Counted from the first letter of the stretch, positions 33,723 through 45,309 are shown. The stretch: DNA of 64,000 bases from Arenicola marina (GCA_964019135.1 OZ025263.1:22195639-22259638), one strand, 5' to 3'. The notes: generated by a model from the letters alone, not told the origin. A program made the numbers and translations.

Positions 33723-35544
33723 TCCTGTATCTATGTGAACCGTCTTGTTTCTGGTACGAAAATCATGTGTCAATGGGCGCATTAAGCATAATCATGCCTT
33801 CACCGTCTTAACGACAAAATGTTAATAACCCTTCAGTTCGCCTCGGGATATTTAATAAAATGATTCTAAAACGCTTTTGCCGGGAGGATTTTTACAGTAT
33901 GTTCGCGCCGAATCTAATTCTTACGTAGCAGAACTAATGACCTAACAGACCTCCTCTTAAAATCGTGAGCTTGGTACAAATGGTTAGCAAACACCAAACA
34001 ATCGTCGATAATTGGGTGGGAAACATGAGTTCGGTTTGTAAATAGTGCAATTTGTTGGCGCGATACGAACTAGCAACAAAAAAACGCCACCAACAGGGCT
34101 GGCTCGCCACGTCACCTTCCGGTTTCATGTATCACTAAATGACCACGTGTTCCGCGACCGTCATACCGAGATGCCCCCCCCCCCCCTCCTCCCCACCGGC
34201 CACCGTGCACTTCAGGCGCAACAAGTGTATAATTAACAACATCTTAGCGGCCGTGGTATTTTACAGCTAATAGCCAGACATTATACGCTGGTCGAGTTAC
34301 AGTGGAAACGTGCTGATATTTGAAGCTCATTCATGTATTGGCACCACAGCTGCAGTAGATAAACTTACAAATATGTGTCCTGGCGGGCTTTGCTAGGCAA
34401 GACCCAGCCCACCAGTTCTATCCCAGCCAGCCAGTTCTAGCCCCGCCCGATTATTCTAACCCAGCCCGCCAGTTTTAGCCCAGCGTACCGGTTTTCGCCC
34501 ATTCTTCTCGTGACCCAATTGTCATTTCCGTTGACCTATTCATTCGCTCACGCATGCCAATTTGACTCCATATAAGGGAGTCAATCTTTAATGCATTAGC
34601 GCTCAGTTGCCCTCGAGACTTCCCAAGGGCCTGACTTAATTGGGTCACGACGATCGTGGTGGGGGGGGGGCAGACTGTTATAGTTGATCGAGGTAAGTGG
34701 TAAAAGGGTCTTGGCGCTGAACCAGGAATTGTACGGATACCGATCCCCACAAAATTGCCAACAGCTGATCGCGAATCTCCAACAATTCCTGGATGCCAGT
34801 CGCGAAGATGGGGAATGGTATCACCCCCCCCCCCCCCCCCACCGCCCCCATACCTTGAGAGATTGTATTCAGTTGTATGTAATCATGGCCCGTGGCCCCC
34901 TATAGTACCATAAACACACATAGAGCGAGAGATCCTTTAATAAGCCTCCTTCACGACTTTTGTCTGTCTAATAGTTTCAAGATTTATTGTACCGTAGACT
35001 TCTTTCATGCTCCATGTAGTAATGCTTTGAAATAAAGCTGTGAATGTATCGCGGTAAAGTTAAGAAGTTGGCAATGAGTCCTTGTCACCGGTGTGACCGA
35101 TGTCACTATCTAACAAGTTACTATACAAGCATTCATGCACATGATTTACCGTGGTCAGCGTCTTATGTCATATGCTTATTGGATAACCGAAAGAAGAGTA
35201 ATGAGGGATAAAACCAGCTCGAGGCCATCTTCTTCCATTATGATTCTCTACTGTTCTCAAGTACATGTACATGATAGAGTTTAGTCGACCACTATAATCC
35301 TCCATCCGAGGCTTTGAAATAAATGTTTTTGATGGATAGCGTTAGACCACACCTGTTAAGTTTAAATAAGGTAAGTTTGTCCTAATCGTGAGCTATTCGT
35401 GAGTATAGCAGCTTGGTTTAGAGATCCACATTTTTAACCATTCGGCCACCATGTGTAACGATATGTCGGGACGTCATTCATTATGATATCCGCATTAAAT
35501 TCCATATTAAATCCTTAGTTAATACCGTCTTTACTCCCGTGTGT
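33723..35544. other. Unique sequence with minor repeats
   Basis: Five degenerate units of about 23 bp (CCCAGCC.CCAGTTCTA) at 34400-34490. C tracts at 34172-34182 and 34827-34840; G tract at 34660-34670. No gene seen. Confidence 0.5.
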
Positions 35545-35735
35545 GAAATGCAATGTTGGGGTTTCAGGCCGATGATGTGCACATAAAGGCTAAATTGAGC
35601 CAATGGACCGCCCCGGACGATGAAGGATCAAGGGATGAAACATGCCCCAGATTAGGTGCCCGGGCCCGGATTCGAACCTAGGACTTATTGAGCTGCTGTC
35701 TAGTGCGCTAACCACTACACCAAGAACTCCCCCAC
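35545..35735 (-). mobile_element. tRNA-derived SINE, family C
   Basis: On the minus strand, box A is TGGTGTAGTGGTTAGCGC (35705-35722) and box B is the canonical GGTTCGAATCC (35668-35678), about 40 bp apart. The acceptor arms do not pair and there is no terminator at tRNA distance, so this is a SINE head or tRNA pseudogene. The body (GGGGCATGTTTCATCC, GGCTCAATTTAGCC) has a diverged relative at 63360-63535. Confidence 0.65.
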
Positions 35736-35792
35736 TCCCCCTTACGTTTGTGACACGGTATTACCATTCGGTACTACAAAGTTGTCGGTATA

Positions 35793-36583
35793 GGGCTGTA
35801 CAGTCACTACCGGATGTTATCGAGACCCCAGGAGCCAGGCATAATTATGCTCTACGTCAATGCCTAGCATCAACGGCCTGTACGTGCTGCCTACCTTCCG
35901 GTTGTTTGCCTTCACTCGCCTCACACAGAAGATCGGCTACAACTGTCCTTGGCTGCACGACTAACCACTGAAATTCTGTGCATATCAGAATTATAACCAC
36001 CCGAGTAGATTTATGTAATATATGAGCGGTTAGACAGTTGATAAACCAGAATGCGGTTGTCTCAAGAGTGACTGTCAATGTAAGGCGATCTAATGTGCTG
36101 CGCGGGTTTTCCATGTCGTATGACGTAATAATCATCATGACTCGCATGTCTGCGCGCGGTATCTATGGTTACGTAACAACGCTCCTTATATGGACTGACC
36201 AGGTGACGAAAATGGTGTTCCGTTTGTCCAGAAATGTAAACATCGATAAATTGCCTCCAAATACAACGCTTCAAACAGTCTCGTCGAACGCACCACATGC
36301 ATTATGGCGAGATAAATGCCTTATCTTTAACTATATTATGATTTCATAGTTAGCAATGGCTGGACAAAGCAAACAAAAATAGTTTCACACCCACTCGATT
36401 CTTCACCCAAAAATCGCGCAGCTGGCCGGTTCCCAACACTCAAACGTTGACTTCAATGAGTGCGCGTCAAGCAGCTATAGCAAGGCACCAGCGTGATGCG
36501 CACTCGTTCTAAGAGCACGTGTTTTTTTGTTGGTCCCCAAAAGACCTAAACCGGAAATAGAACCCGCGAGAACTGTACAGCCC
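35793..36583 (+). mobile_element. TA-flanked inverted-repeat element, full-length copy
   Basis: Ends GGGCTGTACAGT (from 35793) and ACTGTACAGCCC (to 36583) are perfect inverted repeats, each bordered by TA (35791-35792, 36584-36585). The flanking match extends to ATAGGG/CCCTAT. A TA target duplication is typical of Tc1/mariner-type transposons. At 791 bp with no transposase frame it is a non-autonomous derivative. The other copy (23770-24352) has lost its right end. This copy carries a roughly 25-bp extra segment near 36118-36142. Confidence 0.85.
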
Positions 36584-36585
36584 TA

Positions 36586-37573
36586 TTACAGCTAATAATG
36601 GTCTTTATTTGATACGATTTCTGTGAACCCCACCACTGAAGTATTCCAATGAGTTAAGGCTCTGAGAGGCGGGCTATAGTTCTACAACACATCGCGTCAT
36701 TTTATCATCGTTACTTGATCTGCAGTAATAAGTACAATATTTTCAGGGGAATGACATCAGGTATCAAGTATCATAATACTGCTGTCTGACTAATTTCAGA
36801 AAACTGTTGCTTCCTCTACGTGAATAACAATATAGAGATTTTCATGAATTAATTTAAATCAGTGTCATGACGTCATGTTGATACTGTGCAAAGACAAAAA
36901 TAGTACCAACAATGCATATCACATTCAGTGGCGCCTCACAGTGGCGTCACCTGAACTACCATTCCCACAAAATCTATATTCACAAATATGTGTTACCCTC
37001 ACATTTCACAATTATTTGTCGACTAGTGTAATACGTTGGGATAAAACGCTCGCGCAAAACACAATGATGTGAATGCGCCACTGTGCCACTGAAAGCGTTT
37101 TCCGTCAGGGAATATAATGATCCGTTAGCATTCGCTTCACAATAGGTTTGCACAGACACTGTACGTGACCTTGAGTTGCGACCTTGGGTCAGGCTAAGTG
37201 AATGCGACAAGGTGACCAAGGTCAAGTTCGTATTGTAGTCTATCTCTAATGAAATGGATTTGTGGCCTGAAAAGCCTTTGACTTGTACGATTTATTCCTG
37301 GAAGGTGAAACCAATGCTGGCTGTCGGCAGCTTGCCGCGGTTGTCTAAAGAGTAGGGGTGGGGGTTGAGGAAACCGTGGCACGGGCTCAGTTATTTGGCC
37401 TCTCACAACCTTGAGAAGGAAATTTCGTTTCATTTTTTCTGCTTGATCAGAAATTGTATACCCATTAGATATATTCACAATGCTGAGGGAGGTATTATTT
37501 GTAAAAAGTTTTTTCCACAGCCGCCATTGCAACAGACACAACGGTAAAGTCGTTACGAATCGATGTGACGGAG
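36586..37573. other. Unique sequence, no gene recognised
   Basis: Short frames only. GTGACCTTG/AAGGTCA-type motifs (37165-37228) precede the array and may be related to how its unit arose. Confidence 0.4.
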
Positions 37574-40500
37574 TGCGGACTGGCGAAGGTGAGGTCAATG
37601 TGGCTGAGTGTGGACTGGAGAAGGTGAAGTCAATGTATCTGAGTGTGGACTGGTGAAGGTGAAGTCAATATATCTGAATGTGGACTGGTGAAGGTGAAGT
37701 CAATGTGGCTGAGTGTGGACTGGTGAAGGTGAAGTCAATGTGGCTGAGTGTGGACTGGTGAAGGTGAAGTCAATATGGTTGAGTGTGGACTGGTGAAGGT
37801 GAAGTCAATATATCTGAATGTGGACTGGTGAAGGTGAAGTCAATGTGGCTGAGCGTGGACTGGTGAAGGTTAAGTCAATGTAGCTAAGTGTGGACTGGTG
37901 AAGGTGAAGTCAATGTATCTGAGTGTGGACTGGTGAAGGTGATGTCAATATGGCTGAGTGTGGACTGGTGAAGGTGAAATCAATATGGCTGAGTGTGGAC
38001 TGGTGAAGGTGAAGTCAATGTATCTGAGTGTGGACTGGTGAAGGTGAAGTCAATGTATCTGAGTGTGGACTGGTGAAGGTGAAGTCAATATGGCTGACTG
38101 TGGACTGGTGACGGTTAAGTCAATGTATCTGAGTGTGGACTGGTGAAGGTGAAGTCAATGTGGCTGAGTATGGACCGGTGAAGGTGAAGTCAATATGGCT
38201 GAGTGTGGACTGGTGAAGGTGAAGTCAATGTATCTCAGTGTGGACTGGTGAAGGTGAAGTCAGTGTGGCAGAGTGTGGACTGGTGAAGGTGAAGTCAATG
38301 CGGCTAAGTGTGGACTGGTGAAGGTGAGGTCAATATGGCTGAATGTGGACTGGTGAAGGTGACGTCAATATGTCTCAGTGTGGACTGGTGAAGGTGAAGT
38401 CAATGCGGCTAAGTGTGGACTGGTGAAGGTGAGGTCAATATGGCTGAATGTGGACTGGTGAAGGTGACGTCAATTTGGCTGAGTGTGGACTGGTGAAGGT
38501 GAAGTCAATATGGCTGAGTGTGGACTGGTGAAGGTGAAGTCAATGTATCTGAGTGTGGACTGGTGAAGGTGAAGTCAATGTGGCAGGGTGTGGACTGGTG
38601 AAGGTGAAGTCAATATGGCTGAGTGTGGACTGGTGAAGGTGAAGTCAATATGGCTGAGTGTGGACTGGTGAAGGTGAAGTCAATGTATCTGAGTGTGGAC
38701 TGGTGAAGGTGATGTCAATATGGCTGAGCGTGGACTGGTGAAGGTGAAGTCAATGTGGCAGAGTGTGGACTGGTGAAGGTGAAGTCAATATGGCTGAGTG
38801 TGGACTGGTGAAGGTGAAGTCAATGTATCTGAGTGTGGACTGGTGAAGGTGAAATCAATATGGCTGAGTGTGGACTGGTGAAGGTGAAGTCAATGTATCT
38901 GAGTGTGGACTGGTGAAGGTGAAGTCAATGTGGCAGAGTGTGGACTGGTGAAGGTGAAGTCAATATGGCTGAGTGTGGACTGGTGAAGGTGAAGTCAATG
39001 TATCTCAGTGTGGACTGGTGACGGTGATGTCAATATGGCTGAGTGTGGACTGGTGAAGGTGAAGTCAATGTATCTGAGTGTGGACTGGTGAAGGTGAAGT
39101 CAATATGGCTGAGTGTGGACTGGTGAAGGTGAAGTCAATGTATCTGAGTGTGGACTGGTGAAGGTGAAGTCAATGTGGCTGAGTGTGGACTGGTGAAGGT
39201 GAAGTCAATATGGCTGAGTGTGGACTGGTGAAGGTAAAGTCAATGTATCTGAATGTGGACTGGTGAAGGTGAAGTCAATATGGTTGAGTGTGGACTTGTG
39301 AAGGTGAAGTCAATATGGCTGAGTGGACTGGTGAAGGTGAAGTCAATGTGGCTGAGTGCGAACTGGTGAAGGTGAAGTCAATGTGGCTGAGTGTGGACTG
39401 GTGAAGGTGAAGTCAATATGGCTGAGTGTGGACTTGTGAAGGTGAAGTCAATATGGTTGAGTGTGGACTTGTGAAGGTGAAGTCAATATGGCTGAGTGGA
39501 CTGGTGAAGGTGAAGTCAATGTGGCTGAGTGCAAACTGGTGAAGGTGATGTCAATGTGGCTGAGTGTGGACTGGTGAAGGTGAAGTCAATATGGCTGAGT
39601 GTGGACTGGTGACGGTTAAGTCAATGTATCTGAGTGTGGACTGGTGAAGGTGAAGTCAATGTGGCTGAGTATGGACTGGTGAAGGTGAAGTCAATGTGGC
39701 TGAGTGTGGACTGGTGAAGGTGAAGTCAATGTATCTCAGTGTGGACTGGTGAAGGTGAAGTCAGTGGGGCAGAGTGTGGACTGGTGAAGGTGAAGTCAAT
39801 GCGGCTAAGTGTGGACTGGTGAAGGTGAGGTCATTATGGCTGAATGTGGACTGGTGAAGGTGACGTCAATATGTCTGAGTGTGGACTGGTGAAGGTGAAG
39901 TCAATGTGGCTGAGTGTGGACTGGTGAATGTGTGGTCAATGTATATGAGTGTGGACTGGTGAAGGTGAAGTCAATGTATCTGAGTGTCGACTGGTGAAGG
40001 TGAATTCAATGTGGCTGAGTGTGGACTGGTGAAGGTGAAGTCAATGTGGCTGAGTGTGGACTGGTGAAGGTGAAGTCAATGTATCTGAGTGTGGACTGGT
40101 GAAGGTGGAGTCAATGTAGCTAAGTGTGGACTGGTGAAGGTGAAGTCAATGTATCTGAGTGTAGACTGGTGAAGGTGAAGTCAATGTGGCTGAGTGTGGA
40201 CTGGTGAAGGTGAAGTCAATATGGCTGAGTGGACTGGTGAAGGTGAAGTCAATATATCTGAGTGTGGACTGGTGAAGGTGAAGTCAATGTATCTGAGTGT
40301 GGACTGGTGAAGGTGAAGTCAATGTAGCTAAGTGTGGACTGGTGAAAGTGAAGTCAATATGGCTGAGTGGACTGGTGAAGGTGAAGTCAATATATCTGAG
40401 TGTGGACTGGTGAAGGTGAAGTCAATGTGGCTGAGTGTGGACTGGTGTAGGTGAAGTCAATGTGACCGATTGTGAACTGGTGAAAGTGAAGTCATTATGG

Positions 40501-40615
40501 CTGAGTGGACTGGTGAAGGTGAAGTCAATGTATCTGAGTGTGGACTGGTGAAGGTGAAGTCAATGTGGCAGAGTGTGGACTGGTGAAGGTGAAGTCAATG
40601 TGACCGATTGTAGAC
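37574..40615. repeat. 35-bp minisatellite, about 87 copies
   Basis: The unit is GTGTGGACTGGTGAAGGTGA followed by AGTCAATGTGGCTGA. The last bases vary among GGCTGA, TATCTGA, GGCAGA and AGCTAA. A higher-order repeat of about 1.5 kb (43 units) is visible: GGTGACGGTTAAGTCAATG occurs near 38108 and 39610, each followed by the same series of variants. Thirty-five is not a multiple of three and stops are frequent, so there is no long frame. Confidence 0.97.
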
Positions 40616-41466
40616 GTGATCATGTAATTGGCTTCAATGGCGTAAACTACGACACAAATGACAAACTGAACTTAATATTCCCGTTTATTACGCCACTCAG
40701 TAGGGGTCACTGTCTGAAACACAACGTCTGGAATGTAAACAAATCCGCCAATATAAAAAAACCAAAGCTTTGTCAAAACCACGCACACCATCCACTGTTA
40801 CTACAATCACTTATACTATGAGTGAATACGTAAATAGATGCGTAGAAGAAGTCTCTGAACGGATGCTGTATATTGATAGGAACCTCTTTCTCGTACATAA
40901 AATATATCCATATCACAGATTTTATTGTGCCACTATTGTTGACAATATATCAATTGTAAAACCAACAAATAAATTGATAACTTTAAAGAGAGGATAAATA
41001 AGACATTTGGAACGTCATATTATATCATAGAACGTCTATATTAGAACGTATATATTAGAACGTATGCTAGAACGTCTGTGTCGAAGTCGTTTACATCAAA
41101 CAACGTCTACCCACAGCCTGATATCGAGCTTAATATAGAATTACAATAATATCTATGCAAGTAAACATAACAAAATCAATTTATTACATCTGGAGTTTCG
41201 CATCCAGATAAAATACGATTCGAGTTATGATATTCCTTCGTATTTCCTATTTCCTGCAAATGTAACTATATTAAATCTATATTTTTTATCTTTGAAATAT
41301 ATTATATATGCTTTATTTTTGCAGATTGTAATATATTATATTCATTAATATTTCAGATTAAAAAACTCAGTTGTATAGGACTTCTGTCTATTTGGTTCTA
41401 CACACAGAGTGCCGATCAGAATACATCTGTAGGTGCAGGGCATGCTTCTATGTAGCTTCACACATA
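40616..41466. other. AT-rich region downstream of the GPCR
   Basis: Contains four to five copies of an AGAACGT(A/C)TATATT motif (about 41030-41075). No coding region seen. It lies 3' of the minus-strand receptor gene. Confidence 0.5.
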
Positions 41467-41472
41467 TTTATT
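41467..41472 (-). promoter_or_regulatory. Candidate polyadenylation signal of the GPCR gene
   Basis: AATAAA on the minus strand, about 70 bases beyond the receptor stop codon. Good position for a short 3' UTR, but the motif is common in AT-rich DNA. Confidence 0.4.
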
Positions 41473-41541
41473 GGACAGCAATACATACCTAGAACTCTAT
41501 TTGGTTCTACAAAATTTCATGGATAAAAAGGTCCAGTTTTG

Positions 41542-42939
41542 TCATAGAAACATCCGATCGCGATCGGTTTTTGAGCTTGCTTTTGAGCTTGACGTGACGC
41601 TGGACTTATGCGCCACCCTGTAGGAGATTGAAGAAGCCGTACCCTGGCGATAGAAAAAGATCACTTCCGTGCCGGCATTGGGCCGACCAGCCTTAGCCTT
41701 ACAAGTGTTCCCCAAGACAAACCCGCGGCAGATTTGCCTGAAGTTCCGATCAATAGCGCAGTATAAGACAAAATTGAAGGCGAAATTGAGCGACTGTAGA
41801 AGGTTGGAGACGGCGGCGATAACGAGGCCGCTGCGGGCGCCCCACCGCTTGTACGGGTTAATCACTTTGAGAATTTCCGACGGCGTCACGAGGATTAAAG
41901 CCGTTGCAACGATGATGATTAAGGTCAAGGTTATCCTGGCGTTTACGTCTCGGATTTTTTGGCCAGGGCATTTGAGCCTGCGAGTGGTTGGCACGCGCCT
42001 CAGACCCTGGATCAGACGCACGTTGCAGATCAACAGCGCCAGAAGGGGTATAAAGACTGCAATGACCGGCCAGACGTGCACCAAATAGACTCGAATAGGC
42101 AGGTTCATCGTTACGGACGGCCATCTCGCTGAGATCTCGTACAGCTGAGACCCGTCGAGCCCCATGCATTCTCTGATGGTGACATTCAGGAAGTAAGGCA
42201 ATGTGACCACCGCGGACGTGAAGTAGATCGCCACTAGGATGAGCTTAGTCCGTTTCAGAGACAGCAGCCATTTTGCTTTTAAAGGGTAAAAGAGGACGAT
42301 GTAACGTTCCACAGCCAGTGCCACGATCAGCCACGTACTGGTCATCAGGAACATGTTGATAGCGGAGACGCCATACGCCTTGTAGTAGAGGACAAACAAC
42401 TGCGCTTGCCGGACTACTTTCACATCCCTGACCAGCGGGATGAAGCTATGCGGAATCACCGCCGTGCAGAACATCATATCGGAAAACGCCAACGCTGTCA
42501 AACCCAGATTAGCCGACCGCTCCAACTTTCCCATTGGTGTACAGAATCGCTTCCTGGTCAAGACGATGAGATTGAGGATGTTGCCGCTGATTCCCAGGCT
42601 GCAGATGATGGGCAGGATGACCTGGAACCAGTGCATCCGGGGCTGGTGTGACCCGGAAGTGACCTGCGCTGACCTCGCCGCCGCGGCACGTAGCGAGTAA
42701 CCCCACGAACTCGAGTTCGAGGCTCCGGCCTCGCTGTCGTTGTCGTGCGCGCTGACATCCGGGAACTTCGACAACGTGAATATCTCCAGATGGGCGCTGC
42801 AGATGGGCAGAAGGATAGTCCTGGGAAGCTCGTCCATCTCGTCTGGGTAGTGGACACCTAGACTCTCGGTGGAATCTGGAAGGAGGGAAAACAACGTTTG
42901 GTCATTGATCGAAATGTCTCTGCAGCGCTTTCTTCGCAT
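41542..42939 (-). CDS. Class A GPCR, FMRFamide/neuropeptide-receptor-like
   Basis: A 465-residue seven-helix receptor of the plasma membrane that would signal through heterotrimeric G proteins, probably for a peptide ligand. TM1 about 104-128 (GN at 119-120), TM2 144-168 (D154 in LAFSDM), TM3 184-209 followed by ERY 211-213, TM4 231-251, TM5 284-309, TM6 335-357, TM7 370-394 with NFVLY 389-393 in place of NPxxY. An N-glycosylation sequon is at N75; another, NVT at 252-254, is in extracellular loop 2. The Ser-rich tail (436-458) suits phosphorylation. Oddities: the usual Cys at the start of TM3 is Lys187, although loop 2 keeps C258, and TM6 lacks the CWxP aromatic. The start is uncertain because a strong splice acceptor sits inside the frame (exon from 42875), so the first 21 codons may be intronic. 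Exact ligand class is inference. Confidence 0.9.
   Translation of the reverse strand: MRRKRCRDISINDQTLFSLLPDSTESLGVHYPDEMDELPRTILLPICSAHLEIFTLSKFPDVSAHDNDSEAGASNSSSWGYSLRAAAARSAQVTSGSHQPRMHWFQVILPIICSLGISGNILNLIVLTRKRFCTPMGKLERSANLGLTALAFSDMMFCTAVIPHSFIPLVRDVKVVRQAQLFVLYYKAYGVSAINMFLMTSTWLIVALAVERYIVLFYPLKAKWLLSLKRTKLILVAIYFTSAVVTLPYFLNVTIRECMGLDGSQLYEISARWPSVTMNLPIRVYLVHVWPVIAVFIPLLALLICNVRLIQGLRRVPTTRRLKCPGQKIRDVNARITLTLIIIVATALILVTPSEILKVINPYKRWGARSGLVIAAVSNLLQSLNFAFNFVLYCAIDRNFRQICRGFVLGNTCKAKAGRPNAGTEVIFFYRQGTASSISYRVAHKSSVTSSSKASSKTDRDRMFL
42875..42893 (-). promoter_or_regulatory. Candidate splice acceptor at the 5' end of the GPCR coding exon
   Basis: On the minus strand TTTTCCCTCCTTCCAG precedes ATTCC, a pyrimidine tract plus AG of near-ideal form. 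If used, the coding exon would start at 42875 (phase 1) and an upstream exon would supply the N terminus. Confidence 0.5.
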
Positions 42940-43082
42940 TGGCTGTCTTGTTAGTTAGCGAAAACATGACATTTCCTCACAGAAATATAATCAATATAAA
43001 TAGAGAATAATATATATATAAATGTTCACAAAAGCGGCCTAAACGACCAATCCTTTCATCTGGGACACAAGAATGCATCGGT

Positions 43083-43360
43083 CAGTGGCGGATCCAGGGC
43101 GGCACAGTCGGCCCTTGCCCCCTCTTGCTAATCCTTTTGATAATCGGTGACAAAACGGCACCTGCCCGCCCCCCCCCCCTATCTCTGAAAAAAGTCGCAC
43201 AGTCACGATTCTTTCTGTGCAAACTCACCAGCATCCCTCCCTTGCCTCCCCCACCCCCTCCCACCCCCTCCACGGTCGCAACTTTCTCACTAGATCCGCG
43301 CCTGGATAGTACTTAAATAAACGTTACCCCATCTTTCGGAAATTCCTGGATCTGCCAATG
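43083..43360. mobile_element. MITE with CAGTGGCGGATCCAGG termini
   Basis: The left end CAGTGGCGGATCCAGG (43083-43098) and the right end CCTGGATCTGCCAATG (43345-43360) are inverted repeats matching at 14 of 16 positions. An inner, weaker end (CTAGATCCGCGCCTG, about 43290-43304) suggests a nested or rearranged element. Flanks TCGGT and TCGGA may be an imperfect target duplication. The interior has C tracts and no reading frame of note. Such CAGTGGCGGATC-type ends are widespread in animal genomes. Confidence 0.7.
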
Positions 43361-43379
43361 TCGGAGTCTTATGTCCCTA

Positions 43380-43500
43380 AACAGGGCCAACGGGACATCT
43401 TGCGATGAGAGAAATGTGACACAATCGCGTCCCGTGACTAGCATGATAGAATGTCGAACCCGTTTGCTACCAACTGAGCTATGGCCACTGTTGCATGCCA
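43380..43500 (-). mobile_element. tRNA-like SINE relic with deleted anticodon arm
   Basis: The minus strand carries a consensus box A (TAGCTCAGTTGGTAGC, 43466-43481) and a box-B-like GGTTCGACATTC (43449-43460). Only five bases separate them, against about 30-35 in a tRNA. It cannot fold as tRNA; a deleted SINE head is the likeliest reading. Confidence 0.5.
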
Positions 43501-44164
43501 TAATAATAAATGCCATGCACGCATTCTCCGGTGGCGAACTCATGATTGGTTACCTGGAATCATGTGACCTACCAGCAAGGTCATAGATGACAAGAGGGAC
43601 AAGTGGCCAATCAAAAAGATGTTAAACAAACACAAAATGCGAGCTTAAACTCGATGCGCAAATCGTGCTCTCTATAGATTGAATCGTTGTCGCATATCTT
43701 TCCTTAGCTTCATACCGGACAATGGTTCATGCCCTCACGGAATGGGTATCGGGAGAACGTAAAGGTTAGGTATACTGCGGATATGTGTTGAACAGTGTCA
43801 GCAAAAAGTCTTGACACGGTAATGGCGTAGGAGTTAAATGCGGCCCGCAACTCCATGGCATTAACACGCAAAACTCGAGCTGCGCCTGTCTACAGCCTTA
43901 ATGTGAAGGTAGCGTGAACGGAACAGCGAGAGTTGCGTTACCGTCTACCGTCTGCTCTGTAAACGTGACCTCTTAAGACTTTTGCTAGTGTCTCGAATGT
44001 TTTTACAAAAGATGGCTGTTGGCAACTCGTTGGCATATTCTACTTTTTCCGAACGATAAGTGGCAAAGGTTGCCTACATATCATAAAACTACGGAAGCTC
44101 GTTAGGGCCTTTCAAGTTTTAGTTTTTTTTTATCAATCCACATTTTTCTGCTTGTCAACCAGGA
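43501..44164. other. Unique sequence upstream side of the GPCR
   Basis: No exon could be identified here, although a 5' exon of the minus-strand receptor could lie in this interval or beyond. Confidence 0.35.
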
Positions 44165-45296
44165 GTTAAATATTCAAACGCGACTTGAATTGGATTCAAA
44201 AGCTCATTTGGCAAGATGGAGTATGGCAAGAATTGTTCTGTACACTATTTGTGGTGAAAAAGTACATTGCTGGGAATAAGATTTGCACGCAATAAGAAAT
44301 TTTATTAAGGTAGAAAACTAATTTTGGGCAGATGTTTTGAATTCCTGGTACTGTTACCGGCAAGATGTCAAATATATTGAGAATACCCTTAATGTCTTGG
44401 AGTATCCTTTGTGTAATACTCACTTTATGACTGTTGAAAACCTTATATTTATCAACATCGAATTAATCAACAAATGCATAATCTTTAGTAATGATGTTAT
44501 TAACGAACTTTTCATAAAATTTGCGTATTTCTACGGGCTGATTCATTCTATTCCCAGAAAACGCAAAGAGGAAGAAAGCTAAAAGCAGTTGTTTGTAAAT
44601 TTGCGAATCATGTAATGCAGTTGAAGCGCAAACATGTAGTTAAATCACTGATATACGGTCGGAATAATAAGCGTAAATGGTCTGACATTTTAGGGGTAAT
44701 ACTAGATATATGGATACATAAGGGATATATGGAAAACATTGTATAGATTATCAGTGAACCACTACGGATTGGAGAATGAGAAGTTTATGATTTTACACAG
44801 GACATACCGAACGAATAGGTACTTATATATGAGTAAAATAGTTAACCCTGATATCTGTGAAATTTAAGGTAATGAATATGAGACTATAGAACAACTATTT
44901 TATTATTGTCAAACAGTGAAGTCATGCGCATTCATTTTGGCGCAGACTGTGATATTAGGAGTGACAACCTCGCCTTTTTCTCGCTCGCTCAACCATATAG
45001 AAATAATTGGAAAAAATATACCTATCTATAGATGTAAATGGGTTCATGTTACATCTGTTCTCAGGGGCTTTATAAATTGTATGATATAGTATTACTATAT
45101 AGAAACATTTGGAATAACAGAACAAGATCACAGCGAACCAATATGTCTAAGAAAATGGAAACCGACCAGCAGTCTTCTAAAAGGATTTCTCTCCTGCACT
45201 GTTTTATATTCTTAGCAATATAACATGTATTGTGTATTGTGCCTGATGTCACGATTTGCTGTATGATAATGGAAAATAAATATATATTCAAACCTG
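44165..45296 (+). pseudogene. Decayed L1/Tx1-type LINE, C-terminal ORF2 region and 3' end
   Basis: Conceptual translation, with frameshifts and stops, gives landmarks in order. First comes FWADVLNSW...VLEYPLCNTHF...FSNDVINE...YGLIHSIPRK in the open stretch 44337-44582. Then near 44780-44930 come ILHRTYRTNRYLYMSKIVNP and, after an in-frame TAA, YETIEQLFYYCQ. Both match the conserved C-terminal region of L1-clade ORF2 proteins, including the (now damaged) Cys-containing ICE.C...ETIEHLFYYC pattern. The fragment ends with GAAAATAAATATATATTC near 45288. It lies just upstream of the receptor gene and is a separate lineage from the 1722-6385 LINE. Confidence 0.7.
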
Positions 45297-45309
45297 GAGT
45301 AGATATTTT

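Noticed and set aside
35640..35735. Functional minus-strand tRNA gene
   Set aside because: Canonical boxes, but the anticodon and acceptor arms do not fold and a SINE-like body follows.
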